This document shows, in pieces, positions 1-7,826 of a stretch of 13,693 bases of DNA. The notes below the pieces were generated by a model that made no database searches, was not told where the DNA came from, and saw only the letters and a program-made list of their open reading frames with translations. A program made the translations under genes and the position numbers. How positions within the stretch are numbered: position 1 is the stretch's first letter; each line of letters begins with the position of its first letter. Source of the DNA: Comamonadaceae bacterium (GTDB lineage Bacteria; Pseudomonadota; Gammaproteobacteria; Burkholderiales; Burkholderiaceae_C); assembly GCA_947371775.1 (NCBI GenBank), contig CANBQX010000039.1, positions 1-13,693 of the forward strand. Reading direction: 5' to 3'.

Positions 1-846
1 GACGAATTGGGCCAGCGCAGCACCCTGCCCCCACATCCTGCTGCGCCAACACCTGAAGAAAAAGAAGCCGCCAAACAAAACCCCGGCTTGCAGCGCGCCT
101 TGTATGCGATTCGCATCGGCTTGCGCGCAGAGGGCGTGCGCGAATGGAACTACAGCGTGAATTTGCACCTCAAAGGCGGGATGGACGACCGCAGCCTGTT
201 GGCTGCCGCCGACCTGGCTTGCCGCGCCGAGGTCTGGGACCGCTGCATCAACACCAGCGAGCGCACCAAAGGTGCCATCGATATGGAACAGCGCTTTCCC
301 ATGCCCTTCAAGGCCGCCGTAGTGGCGCGCGCGCAAAGCATTGGACTGGATCCGGCCTATGTCTATGGCCTGATCCGCCAGGAGAGCCGCTTCATCATGG
401 ACGCCAGGTCCGGCGTGGGCGCGTCCGGACTGATGCAGGTCATGCCCGCCACCGCCAAATGGACCGCCAAGAAAATCGGCCTCGCCGACTTCACGCCCGC
501 CAAACTCAGCGAGCGCGACACCAATATTGCCATCGGCACCGGCTACTTGAAGCTGGTGCTTGACAGCTTTAACGGCTCCATGCCGCTGGCGGCTGCCGCC
601 TACAACGCAGGCCCTAGCCGCCCACGTGCCTGGCGCGGCGCCAGCGGCGGTCCCACCATGGAGGGCGCCGCTTGGGCCGAGAGCATTCCGTTTCATGAGA
701 CGCGTGACTACGTCAAAAAAGTGCTGTCCAACACGACCCTGTACGCGACGCTGCTCAGCGGCCAGCCGCAATCCATCAAGGCGCGTTTGGGAACGGTGGG
801 GCCGCTGGACGCAGCCACCCCGGAGCAGGGCCTGGATTTGCCTTGA
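1..846 (+). CDS. slt: Soluble lytic murein transglycosylase (Slt family), C-terminal part, 5' end cut by window
   Basis: This enzyme cleaves the MurNAc-GlcNAc bond of peptidoglycan in the periplasm, leaving 1,6-anhydroMurNAc ends. The reading frame is open to the left edge, so the start and probably much of the N-terminal helical region are missing; 281 codons remain. The catalytic SLT domain is clear: 'IRQESRF' with the catalytic Glu at 382-384, 'GASGLMQVMPATA' from 418, and 'AAYNAG' at 595-612. These three motifs in this order and spacing are the hallmark of the Slt70-type goose-lysozyme fold. The preceding part resembles the alpha-helical superhelix region of Slt70. The gene ends with TGA, 34 nt before the glutathione S-transferase start. 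The family call is secure; the exact orthologue name is less so because the N-terminus is not seen. Confidence 0.93.
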   Translation, partial: DELGQRSTLPPHPAAPTPEEKEAAKQNPGLQRALYAIRIGLRAEGVREWNYSVNLHLKGGMDDRSLLAAADLACRAEVWDRCINTSERTKGAIDMEQRFPMPFKAAVVARAQSIGLDPAYVYGLIRQESRFIMDARSGVGASGLMQVMPATAKWTAKKIGLADFTPAKLSERDTNIAIGTGYLKLVLDSFNGSMPLAAAAYNAGPSRPRAWRGASGGPTMEGAAWAESIPFHETRDYVKKVLSNTTLYATLLSGQPQSIKARLGTVGPLDAATPEQGLDLP

Positions 847-880
847 ATGCAATGATTCGAAATTCAAAGGGAGGTGTTTC

Positions 881-1564
881 ATGATCAAGCTGTATGTCGG
901 CAATAAAAACTACTCGTCCTGGTCGATGCGCCCTTGGGTGCTGCTGACCCAGGCGGGCATTGCATTCGAAGAAGTCGTGGTGCGCTTTGACTCGTTCAGC
1001 CCCGACTCCCGATTCAAACAAACATTGGCCTCGCTGAGCCCCACGGGTAAAGTGCCGCTGCTGCAAGACGGCGCGCTGGTGGTCTGGGACACACTGGCGA
1101 TTGCCGAGACGGTGGCCGAGCGCTTTCCCGAAAAACAGCTATGGCCGCAAGACGCCACGGCACGCGCCCATGCCCGCAGTATTTGCGCAGAAATGCATTC
1201 CGGCTTTACCGGCCTGCGCGGCAATTGCCCCATGAACATCGAAGCCTCCTTGCCCGAACGTGGCGCGCTGATCTGGCGCGACAACGCGGCGGTGCGTGCC
1301 GATGTGGCGCGCCTGGTGCAGATGTGGACTGCGCTGCTGCAGCGCCATGGCGGCCCCCTGCTGTTTGGCGAATTCAGCATTGCCGATGCCTACTTTGCGC
1401 CGGTATGCATGCGGCTCAAAACCTATGCCCTGCCCGTGCCCGAAGCCATCAGCGCCTATGTGGAGCGCGTGTCCAATCTGCCCGGCGTGAAGGCCTGGAT
1501 TGACGGCGCCTTGGCAGAAAAAGACTTTCGGGACTTTGAAGAGCCTTACCGCCTTCACCGCTGA
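881..1564 (+). CDS. Glutathione S-transferase family protein
   Basis: A 227-residue cytosolic protein with the two-domain GST layout. Residues 1-80 form the thioredoxin-like glutathione-binding domain: the 'NYSSWSMRPW' segment carries the Ser residues expected at the active site, 'LSPTGKVPLL' holds the cis-Pro, and 'VWDTLAIAE' matches the glutathione gamma-glutamyl-binding loop. The rest is the all-helical C-terminal domain with the 'FSIADAYFAP' motif, whose Asp is the conserved helix N-cap. I chose the ATG at 881 because an excellent Shine-Dalgarno AAGGGAGG lies at 867-874, six bases upstream. A longer frame opens upstream but only overlaps the transglycosylase. The substrate cannot be told from sequence; such proteins act in detoxification or peroxide reduction. 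The stop codon is 18 nt before the cca start, so the two may be cotranscribed. Confidence 0.93.
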   Translation: MIKLYVGNKNYSSWSMRPWVLLTQAGIAFEEVVVRFDSFSPDSRFKQTLASLSPTGKVPLLQDGALVVWDTLAIAETVAERFPEKQLWPQDATARAHARSICAEMHSGFTGLRGNCPMNIEASLPERGALIWRDNAAVRADVARLVQMWTALLQRHGGPLLFGEFSIADAYFAPVCMRLKTYALPVPEAISAYVERVSNLPGVKAWIDGALAEKDFRDFEEPYRLHR

Positions 1565-1582
1565 TTGAGACCCCACGCCGCG

Positions 1583-2848
1583 ATGCAGATCTACCTTGTC
1601 GGCGGCGCGGTGCGTGACCATTTGCTGGGTCTGCCGGTGCACGACCGCGACTGGGTGGTGGTGGGTGCCACGCCGGAGCGCATGGTGGCGCAGGGCTTTG
1701 TGCCCGTGGGGCGGGACTTCCCGGTGTTTTTGCATCCGAAAACCCATGAGGAATATGCCCTGGCCCGCACCGAGCGCAAGAGTGGCAGCGGCTACCGGGG
1801 CTTTGTGGTGCACGCCGACCCCAGTGTGACGCTGGAAGAAGACCTGGCGCGGCGCGACCTGAGCATCAACGCCATGGCCGCCCGGGAAATGCCCGACGGC
1901 AGTGGCCTGCCCGATCTGCAAACCCTGGTAGACCCCTGCGGCGGCCAGCAGGACTTGGCGGCGCGCCTGCTGCGCCACGCCAGCCCGGCCTTCACCGAAG
2001 ACCCGGTGCGCATTCTGCGTTTGGCGCGCTTTGCCGCTCGCTTCACGCAGTTCAACGTGGCGCCGGACACCCAGGCCTTGCTGCGTGCCATGGTGCACAG
2101 CGGCGAGGCGGCGCACCTGGTGGCCGAACGGGTGTGGCAGGAGCTGTCCAAGGGCTTGATGCAAGCCCAGCCCTCGCGCATGTTTGCGGTGCTGCGCGAC
2201 TGTGGCGCGCTGGCCGTGGTGCTACCCGAAGTGCATGCGATGTGGGGCGTGCCCCAACCGCCCGAACACCACCCCGAAATAGATACCGGTGTGCACGTCA
2301 TGATGGTGGTCGATGCTGCCGCGCGCGCGCATGCAGCGCTGGAAGTGCGCTTTGCCTGCCTGGTGCACGACCTGGGCAAGGCCACCACGCCTGCGGCCGA
2401 GTGGCCGCGCCACATCGGCCATGAGGGGCGCAGCGTGGCCCTGATCCAGCGCCTGTGCCAGCGCCTGTGCCAGCGCCTGCGCATACCGCGCGATTGTGCC
2501 GAACTCGCCGAGGTGGTGGCGCGCGAGCACGGCAATATCCACCGCAGTGCCAGTTTGGATGCTGCTGCCACCGTGCGCTTGCTGGAGCGCTGCGATGCCT
2601 TTCGCAAGCCGCAACGCTTTGCGCAGATCGTGCAGGCCTGCGAATGCGATGCACGGGGGCGTTTGGGTCAAGAAGAAGCGGCCTATGCGCAAGGTGAGCG
2701 CTTGATGCGTGCGCTAGAGTTAGCGCGCGGTGTGGACACCGAACCCGTGGCGAAAGCCGCCGTGCAAGCAGGCGCGCAGGGCCCCGCCATTGCACGCGCG
2801 GTGGGACAGGCCCGCGCAAATGCCCTGGATTCCAAAGAGGACTTCTGA
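1583..2848 (+). CDS. cca: CCA-adding enzyme / multifunctional CCA protein (tRNA nucleotidyltransferase)
   Basis: This enzyme adds or repairs the 3'-CCA of tRNAs using CTP and ATP without a nucleic-acid template. The 421-residue product is close to the E. coli enzyme (412). The N-terminus has the class II nucleotidyltransferase motif 'YLVGGAVRD' (residues 4-12), followed by 'HDRDWVVVG' with metal-binding Asp21 and Asp23. 'RRDLSINAMA' and the 'EDPVRILRLARFAARF' base-selection segment follow. The C-terminal half holds an HD phosphohydrolase domain ('HPEIDTGVH', then 'VHDLGK' with H262-D263), so 2',3'-cyclic phosphodiesterase and phosphatase activities are expected. I chose the ATG at 1583 because 'MQIYLVGGAVRD' aligns with the family start; an in-frame TTG at 1565 is less likely. 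A 12-nt tandem repeat at 2447-2482 adds residues in the HD region (see findings). The gene ends 2 nt before the response regulator. Confidence 0.96.
   Translation: MQIYLVGGAVRDHLLGLPVHDRDWVVVGATPERMVAQGFVPVGRDFPVFLHPKTHEEYALARTERKSGSGYRGFVVHADPSVTLEEDLARRDLSINAMAAREMPDGSGLPDLQTLVDPCGGQQDLAARLLRHASPAFTEDPVRILRLARFAARFTQFNVAPDTQALLRAMVHSGEAAHLVAERVWQELSKGLMQAQPSRMFAVLRDCGALAVVLPEVHAMWGVPQPPEHHPEIDTGVHVMMVVDAAARAHAALEVRFACLVHDLGKATTPAAEWPRHIGHEGRSVALIQRLCQRLCQRLRIPRDCAELAEVVAREHGNIHRSASLDAAATVRLLERCDAFRKPQRFAQIVQACECDARGRLGQEEAAYAQGERLMRALELARGVDTEPVAKAAVQAGAQGPAIARAVGQARANALDSKEDF
2447..2482 (+). repeat. 12-nt tandem repeat, three copies, inside cca
   Basis: CAGCGCCTGTGC occurs twice in a row (2447-2458, 2459-2470) and is followed by a third copy with one change, CAGCGCCTGCGC (2471-2482). 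It keeps frame and encodes QRLC-QRLC-QRLR, where the E. coli enzyme as I recall it has a single LCQRLR, so one unit looks like an in-frame 4-residue insertion. Confidence 0.9.
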
Positions 2849-2850
2849 AG

Positions 2851-3570
2851 ATGGCGCACCTACTCTTGGTGGAAGATGACGAACTGCTGCGTGATGGTCT
2901 GTGCGCACAACTGATGCACGCGGGTCACACCGTCGAGGCTGTGAGCGACGGTGACCAGGCACACAGAGTGCTGGAGGCCACCCGCATCGAGGGTGTGGTT
3001 CTGGATTTGGGCCTTCCCTTGGTGCGGGGTGTGGCCATGGACGGTATTGTGGTTCTGCGCTGGATCCGCCAGCGCTTGCCCCACTTGCCCGTGCTGATCC
3101 TCACCGCACGCGATGACATTGACGACCGGGTGCAGGGTCTCAACGCAGGTGCTGACGATTATTTGACCAAACCTTTTGAGATGGCCGAGCTTTTGGCCCG
3201 ACTGGCGGCGATGTTGCGGCGCTCGCGCATGCCCGCCTTCGGTGGCAACCTGCAAAACGACGATGAACCGCAGCACCGCTTGCGCATTGACCCGCAATTG
3301 CCTGTCGCCTGGCTAGGCAACGATGCCATGGAACTGACCCACAGAGAATGGTCACTGCTCACTCTTTTGCTAAAGCAGTTGGGCCAAGTGGTGAGCCGCG
3401 AGGAGGTGTTGGCGCTCTGGCAACACCAAGCTCCTGAGGGCGGCGCAGGTAGCAGCTCCAATGCCTTGGAGGTTTACGTGCACCGGTTGCGCCGCAAACT
3501 CCAAGGAAGCGAATTCACGATCCGCAATGTTCGGGGCTTGGGCTATATGCTGGAGTTAACTGCGCTGTGA
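2851..3570 (+). CDS. OmpR/PhoB-family response regulator (TctD/QseB-like)
   Basis: A 239-residue DNA-binding response regulator, partner of the kinase encoded immediately downstream. The receiver domain (residues 1-120) shows the acidic pocket E8-D9-D10, phospho-acceptor D52 in 'VVLDLGLP', T85 in 'LILTARD' and K107 in 'YLTKPF'. The C-terminal winged helix-turn-helix domain runs from about residue 150 ('ELTHREWSLL', 'VVSREEVL', 'NALEVYVHRLRRKL', 'IRNVRGLGYML'). The D52-to-T85 spacing is 33, against 28-29 in E. coli QseB and PhoB. The extra residues lie in 'LPLVRGVAMDG', after the phosphorylation site. The gene starts 2 nt after the cca stop and its TGA overlaps the GTG of the kinase gene, so translation is probably coupled. 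Its targets cannot be read from sequence. TctDE systems in related bacteria respond to tricarboxylates, but no tct transporter gene is in this window. Confidence 0.92.
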   Translation: MAHLLLVEDDELLRDGLCAQLMHAGHTVEAVSDGDQAHRVLEATRIEGVVLDLGLPLVRGVAMDGIVVLRWIRQRLPHLPVLILTARDDIDDRVQGLNAGADDYLTKPFEMAELLARLAAMLRRSRMPAFGGNLQNDDEPQHRLRIDPQLPVAWLGNDAMELTHREWSLLTLLLKQLGQVVSREEVLALWQHQAPEGGAGSSSNALEVYVHRLRRKLQGSEFTIRNVRGLGYMLELTAL

Positions 3571-4949
3571 CAAGCTTGGCGCCAGCGGGCTTTTCACTCA
3601 AGCGGCAGTTGCTCTGGTGGCTCTTATTGCCACAGCTCTTGCTGTGGCTGATAGGCGGTTTCCTGGCATTTCGCGTGGCGCTCAACTACGCAGAAAAAAC
3701 CATTGATCAATCGCTGACTCAGTCGGTCAACGCACTGGCCCGCCAGGTGAAGCCGCTTGGTTCAGGTTTGCTGGTGGACTTTCCCAAAGCGGCCCAAGCT
3801 GTGCTGGAGCAGGACCCCAAAGACCGCCTGGCCTACATGGTGTCTTCCCCGCCGGGTAGCTTTTTGTTAGGCAACACCCAACTGCCCGGGCCTGATGGCA
3901 CTGCCACGCAGCAGCCAGACAATGTGCCAGTGCTGTACCAAATTATTCTGAACGGAAAGGCCATGCGGGTCGCGTCCATCGAACTGCCATTTGGCGACGG
4001 ACCCACTGAGCAACGCATGCGCGTCCAAGTAGCCAAAAGTCTGGCGGTGCAGCAAGCGATTGCCCGGGAGCTCGTGCAAGACGTATTGTTCCCACTGTTG
4101 CTTTTGGGCGCGGTACTGGGTGTGTTGATGTACACCGGTATCCGCCGCGGTCTGTCCCCTTTGGCGAGACTCGAAGCGCAATTGGCCAACCGCAACGCAG
4201 CATCGTTGACGCCGATCGAGCTCACGCAAGCACCGCAAGAGGTGCACTCGCTGGCGCTGGCCTTGAACCAACTCTTAACCACTTTGCGCCGCAGCATGAG
4301 CCAGGAGAAACGGTTTCTGAACGATGCCGCCCACCAACTGCGCACGCCCTTGGCCGGGCTGATTAGCCAAACTGAGATGGCGATGCAAGAACACGAACCG
4401 CACGCCGTGCATGCGCGCCTGAACAAGGTGCACAAAAGTGCCCAACGCAGCGCACACCTGGTGCACCAGTTGCTGTCACTGGCGCGCACCGAAGCGGAAG
4501 TGACGCCGGTGCCCGTGGACGTGGCAGCGCTGGCGCGCGAAGTCGCGAGAGAGTGGACACCGCGCGCACTGGCGGCAGGTATTGACCTGGGTTACGAAGG
4601 TGAAGACCACCTCCAGGTGCGCGCGGACCGCGTGCTGCTGCGCGAAGCACTGAACAATTTGATCGACAACGCCTTGCTCTACTGCCCACACAGCGCCAGC
4701 GTCACACTGAGGGTTCGCGCGATTGGCTCTGGCCATTGCGTGTTGGAGGTGGAAGACAACGGGCCGGGTGTCGCTGCCGCCGACCTCAACCACTTGTTCG
4801 AGCGCTTTTGGCGCGCCAGCGAAATGCCCGGCGGTTGCGGGCTGGGCTTGGCGATCGTGGCCGAAATCGCACAGCGGCACGGTGGCAGTGTGCAGGCTCT
4901 CTCACTGGCTCCGCAGGGTCTGCGGGTGCGTCTGACGCTGCCCCTGTAA
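3567..4949 (+). CDS. TctE-like sensor histidine kinase
   Basis: A 460-residue inner-membrane two-component kinase. A first membrane segment lies at about residues 15-37. A periplasmic sensor region of about 130 residues resembles the 2CSK_N domain of TctE-type kinases, and a second membrane segment follows at about 172-190. Then come a HAMP-like linker ('RRGLSPLARLE'), the HisKA domain with phospho-acceptor His256 in 'FLNDAAHQLRTPLAGL', and the ATPase domain: N box around N363-N368 ('NNLIDNAL'), G1 box 'DNGPG' at 397-401, G2 'GGCGLGLAIV' from 422. The GTG start overlaps the regulator stop (GTGA at 3567-3570); no ATG lies nearby in frame, so GTG is the likely start. The stop is only 26 nt from the end of the convergent gtsD-like gene. 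The signal is unknown; a carboxylate is the family expectation, a sugar an inference from the neighbourhood. Confidence 0.92.
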   Translation: MTSLAPAGFSLKRQLLWWLLLPQLLLWLIGGFLAFRVALNYAEKTIDQSLTQSVNALARQVKPLGSGLLVDFPKAAQAVLEQDPKDRLAYMVSSPPGSFLLGNTQLPGPDGTATQQPDNVPVLYQIILNGKAMRVASIELPFGDGPTEQRMRVQVAKSLAVQQAIARELVQDVLFPLLLLGAVLGVLMYTGIRRGLSPLARLEAQLANRNAASLTPIELTQAPQEVHSLALALNQLLTTLRRSMSQEKRFLNDAAHQLRTPLAGLISQTEMAMQEHEPHAVHARLNKVHKSAQRSAHLVHQLLSLARTEAEVTPVPVDVAALAREVAREWTPRALAAGIDLGYEGEDHLQVRADRVLLREALNNLIDNALLYCPHSASVTLRVRAIGSGHCVLEVEDNGPGVAAADLNHLFERFWRASEMPGGCGLGLAIVAEIAQRHGGSVQALSLAPQGLRVRLTLPL

Positions 4950-4975
4950 GAGGCGCAGCGCCCGGTCTGTGCAAA

Positions 4976-6043
4976 CTACAGCCGCACGCCGCTGGTCGGG
5001 TGAAACCAGTTGTTGTGGCGGTTGTTGACCGTCAAACCGATGTTTTGCCCGACCTGAATTTTGGTATTGGCTGCAGCGCGCACGGTGATGACACCCGCCT
5101 CGGTTTGCACCACCACATAGGTGTCCGCACCCGTGGGTTCCACCAAGCTGACAGTACCGCGCCAAGGTGCGTCGTCGCTCAGGTGCACATGCTCGGGCCG
5201 CTGGCCCAGAGTGACATTGCCTTCAACCGGTCCTGGGAGATCCAAGGCGCCACCCGCGAACACAAAGCGCGAGTTTTCACCCACCCCTTGCAATTGCCCC
5301 GAAATGAAGTTCATCGTGGGCGAACCAATAAAGCCTGCGACATAGGCGTTGCTCGGTGTGCGGTAAATCTCGTCGGGCGTTCCGATTTGCTGCAAGACGC
5401 CGTCTTTCATAACCGCAATACGGCTTCCCAGCGTCATGGCCTCAATCTGGTCGTGGGTCACATACACACTGGTGATGCCTGCGATCTGGTGCAAGCGCTT
5501 GATCTCGGCACGCATCTCCACACGCAATTTCGCGTCCAAATTGGAGAGCGGCTCGTCAAACAGAAACAACTGGGGATCGCGCGCCAAAGCACGCCCCATG
5601 GCCACGCGTTGGCGTTGGCCACCCGACAGTTGCGCGGGGCGGCGGTCCAGCAGATGCGAAATTTGCAGCATGGCTGCAACTTCGGCAATGCGGGCTTGCC
5701 GCTGGAGCTTGGGTACCTTGCGCATCTCCAGGGCGAAGCCGATGTTGTCTGCCACCGTCATGGTGGGGTAGAGCGCATAGCTCTGAAACACCATAGCAAT
5801 GTCCCGCTGGGCGGGAGCCACGCCGACCACGTTGTTGCCCGCGATGCGCACTTCCCCCTCGGTGGGGTCTTCCAAGCCTGCAATGATGTTGAGCAAGGTG
5901 GACTTGCCGCAACCGGAGGGGCCCACAAGAATCAAGAATTCGCCAGGCGCTACGTCAATATCGATGCGCTTGAGCACTTCGACGGCACTGGTGCCATTGC
6001 CAAATGCTTTGCGAATGCCGGAGATGGTAAGAGAGGCTGCCAT
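4976..6043 (-). CDS. gtsD: Sugar ABC transporter ATP-binding subunit (MalK/UgpC/GtsD-like)
   Basis: A 355-residue cytoplasmic ATPase that powers the two permeases encoded upstream. Nucleotide-binding motifs are complete: Walker A 'GPSGCGKST' (41-49), Q-loop Gln87 in 'MVFQSYALYP', ABC signature 'LSGGQRQR' from 139, Walker B 'LFLFDEP' with D163-E164, D-loop 'SNLDA', and switch His197 in 'YVTHDQIEAM'. The C-terminal part after about residue 240 carries the MalK-type regulatory OB-fold ('GQRPEHVHL', 'VEPTGADTYVVVQ'), placing it in the CUT1 group. The ATG at 6043 has a good Shine-Dalgarno (AAAGGA on the minus strand, about 6052-6057), and the gene begins 4 nt after the gtsC-like stop. The operon assignment is strong; glucose as substrate rests on the similarity of the whole set to Pseudomonas GtsABCD. 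Confidence 0.93.
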   Translation of the reverse strand: MAASLTISGIRKAFGNGTSAVEVLKRIDIDVAPGEFLILVGPSGCGKSTLLNIIAGLEDPTEGEVRIAGNNVVGVAPAQRDIAMVFQSYALYPTMTVADNIGFALEMRKVPKLQRQARIAEVAAMLQISHLLDRRPAQLSGGQRQRVAMGRALARDPQLFLFDEPLSNLDAKLRVEMRAEIKRLHQIAGITSVYVTHDQIEAMTLGSRIAVMKDGVLQQIGTPDEIYRTPSNAYVAGFIGSPTMNFISGQLQGVGENSRFVFAGGALDLPGPVEGNVTLGQRPEHVHLSDDAPWRGTVSLVEPTGADTYVVVQTEAGVITVRAAANTKIQVGQNIGLTVNNRHNNWFHPTSGVRL

Positions 6044-6047
6044 ACAA

Positions 6048-6902
6048 CTATCCTTTGACTGCGCCGGCCGTCAGGCCCTTGACAAAATACTGACCTGCCA
6101 GCACATACACGAGCATGGTCGGCAGCCCGGCGATCACAGCCGCGGCCATGTCCACGTTGTAGCTCTTGACACTGCTGGAGGTGTTGGCCATGTTGTTCAA
6201 ACCGACCGTAATGGGCTTGCTGTCTGCGCCGCTGAAGGCCACGCCGAACAGGAAGTCGTTCCAGATATTGGTGAACTGCCAAATCAAGGTCACCATCAAA
6301 ATGGGCGTGGAGAGCGGCAACACAATTCGCCAGAAAATGCGCCAAAAGCCGGCACCGTCGATGCGGGCGGCGTTCACCAGTTCACGCGGAATCGCGGCAT
6401 AGTAATTGCGGAAAAACAAGGTGGTTCCGGCCAATCCGGCGATGCAGTGGACCAATACCAGCCCGGCCAATGAACTCGATAGGCCCAGATAGCCAAGCAC
6501 CTGGCTCATGGGCAGCAGCACCACCTGGAAAGGCATGAACACACCAAACAGCATGAAGCCAAACAAGAGCTCACTGCCTTTGAACTTCCACATGCTGAGC
6601 ACGTAGCCATTCACCGCGCCCCAGGCGGTGGAAATCAGGACCGCAGGCACCGCCATGACCACCGAGTTGACAAAATAAGGTTTGAGCCCTCGGCAATCCA
6701 CGCCGGTACAGGCACTGTCCCATGCCAGGCGCCAGCTGTCCAGGTTCAAGGATGTGGGCAGGCTCAGCAAATTGCCCGCGCGGATTTGCGCAGCGTCTTT
6801 GAAGGACGTGGCAAGCATCACGTACAGCGGAGCCAGGAAGAAGCAAGCCGCCAAAAGCAAAACGGCGTACAGCAGGATGCGGGCGATGGTGGAGATGTTC
6901 AT
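6048..6902 (-). CDS. gtsC: Sugar ABC transporter permease, MalG/GtsC-like
   Basis: A 284-residue inner-membrane permease of the CUT1 type. About six hydrophobic segments are visible: 7-32, 78-98, 112-132, 142-165, 199-222 and 251-272. The cytoplasmic EAA loop that docks on the ATPase is 'IPRELVNAARIDGAGFWRIF' (171-190), ahead of 'LPLSTP'. The periplasmic loop after the first segment holds a close cysteine pair, C65 and C70 in 'ACTGVDC', which could form a disulfide; as I recall, Pseudomonas GtsC proteins have a similar motif. The ATG at 6902 follows the gtsB-like stop by 24 nt, with no obvious Shine-Dalgarno. It sits between gtsB and gtsD in the usual CUT1 order. Confidence 0.92.
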   Translation of the reverse strand: MNISTIARILLYAVLLLAACFFLAPLYVMLATSFKDAAQIRAGNLLSLPTSLNLDSWRLAWDSACTGVDCRGLKPYFVNSVVMAVPAVLISTAWGAVNGYVLSMWKFKGSELLFGFMLFGVFMPFQVVLLPMSQVLGYLGLSSSLAGLVLVHCIAGLAGTTLFFRNYYAAIPRELVNAARIDGAGFWRIFWRIVLPLSTPILMVTLIWQFTNIWNDFLFGVAFSGADSKPITVGLNNMANTSSSVKSYNVDMAAAVIAGLPTMLVYVLAGQYFVKGLTAGAVKG

Positions 6903-6926
6903 GGCAATGCAATGGCGAAGAGCGCG

Positions 6927-7805
6927 TCAGTGGGCGTGCGCCTTGGTGCGCAATTCGCTGTACAAATAGGGCACCACAATGGCGGCAACCGTTGCCAGCA
7001 TCATGGTGGCACTGGCCGCGCCAAGGCCAATCTGCCCGCGGGTAAAACTCATGACATACATAAAGGTTGCAGGCACATCCGATGCATAGCCGGGCCCGCC
7101 AGCAGTCAGCGCCATGACAAGGTCAAAACTCTTGATCGACAAGTGCGACAGCACCAAGACCGTGGAAAACACGACGGGCCGTAAAATGGGCAAGATGATG
7201 CGCCAGTAAATGCGCGGCAAGGTGGCACCGTCCATTTGTGCGGCTTTGATGATGCTGTCGTCAATCCCCCGCAAGCCCGCCAAGGACAAGGCCATGGCAA
7301 AGCCTGCCGACTGCCAAATGCCTGCAATCACGACGCAATAAATTGCCGTTTCGCTTTGCACCAGCCAATCGAAATGAAAACTGAGCCAACCCAAGTCGTG
7401 CATCAGTTTTTCCAAGCCCAGGCTGGGATTCAAAATCCATTTCCACGCCGTGCCGGTCACGATGAACGACAGTGCCATGGGGTAAAGGTAAATCGTGCGC
7501 AGCAGGCCTTCAAAGCGGATTTTCTGGTCCAAAAAGATGGCCAAACCCATGCCCAGCAGCATGGAGCCGCCCACATAGAGCACACTGAAAATTCCCAGGT
7601 TGCGCAGTGCCAGCCACCAACGATCCATGTCCCAAAGACGCGCATACTGCTCCAAGCCGACGAACTCATCGTAGTTGGGCAGCATCCGTGAGGCCGTCAC
7701 GGACAAAATTCCATTCCACACCATGAAGCCGTAAATAAAGGCCAAGCCCAGCACAAAGCCAGGTGCTATGACCAGTTTCGGAATGGTGTTTTCAAAAGAT
7801 TTCAT
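6927..7805 (-). CDS. gtsB: Sugar ABC transporter permease, MalF/GtsB-like
   Basis: A 292-residue CUT1 permease, the partner of the MalG-like subunit. Hydrophobic segments lie near residues 10-35, 68-92, 105-123, 155-178, 208-225 and 263-283. The EAA loop is 'IDDSIIKAAQMDGATLPRIY' (181-200) followed by 'WRIILP'. 'RTIYLYPMALSFIVTGTAWKW' and 'ALTAGGPGY' match what I recall of GtsB. The start is uncertain. I used the ATG at 7805 (protein begins MKSFENTIPKL), which places the first membrane segment as in relatives but has no nearby ribosome site. An in-frame GTG at 7823 lies only 3 nt after a strong GGAGG (7827-7831) and would add six residues. The 138-nt gap to gtsA contains three hairpins, one of which covers that GGAGG. 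Confidence 0.92.
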   Translation of the reverse strand: MKSFENTIPKLVIAPGFVLGLAFIYGFMVWNGILSVTASRMLPNYDEFVGLEQYARLWDMDRWWLALRNLGIFSVLYVGGSMLLGMGLAIFLDQKIRFEGLLRTIYLYPMALSFIVTGTAWKWILNPSLGLEKLMHDLGWLSFHFDWLVQSETAIYCVVIAGIWQSAGFAMALSLAGLRGIDDSIIKAAQMDGATLPRIYWRIILPILRPVVFSTVLVLSHLSIKSFDLVMALTAGGPGYASDVPATFMYVMSFTRGQIGLGAASATMMLATVAAIVVPYLYSELRTKAHAH

Positions 7806-7826
7806 ACGGGAGTCGGGGTTCACAGA

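Noticed and set aside
843..867. TTGAAT...ATTCAA stem around the transglycosylase stop
   Set aside because: Six weak base pairs with a 13-base loop and no T-run; likely chance.
1139..2164. 341-codon open frame on the minus strand opposite the GST and cca genes
   Set aside because: Antisense to two clear genes; its His/Gln/Ala-rich, low-complexity translation is typical of the complement of GC-rich coding DNA and shows no domain.
4950..4975. Possible bidirectional terminator in the 26-nt convergent gap
   Set aside because: GGCGC-A-GCGCC can pair only with an impossibly small loop, and there is no T-run on either strand.
4736..6058. 440-codon plus-strand frame crossing the kinase end and running antisense to gtsD
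   Set aside because: Overlaps two well-supported genes, has no recognisable motif, and exists because GC-rich codon use leaves few stops on the opposite strand.
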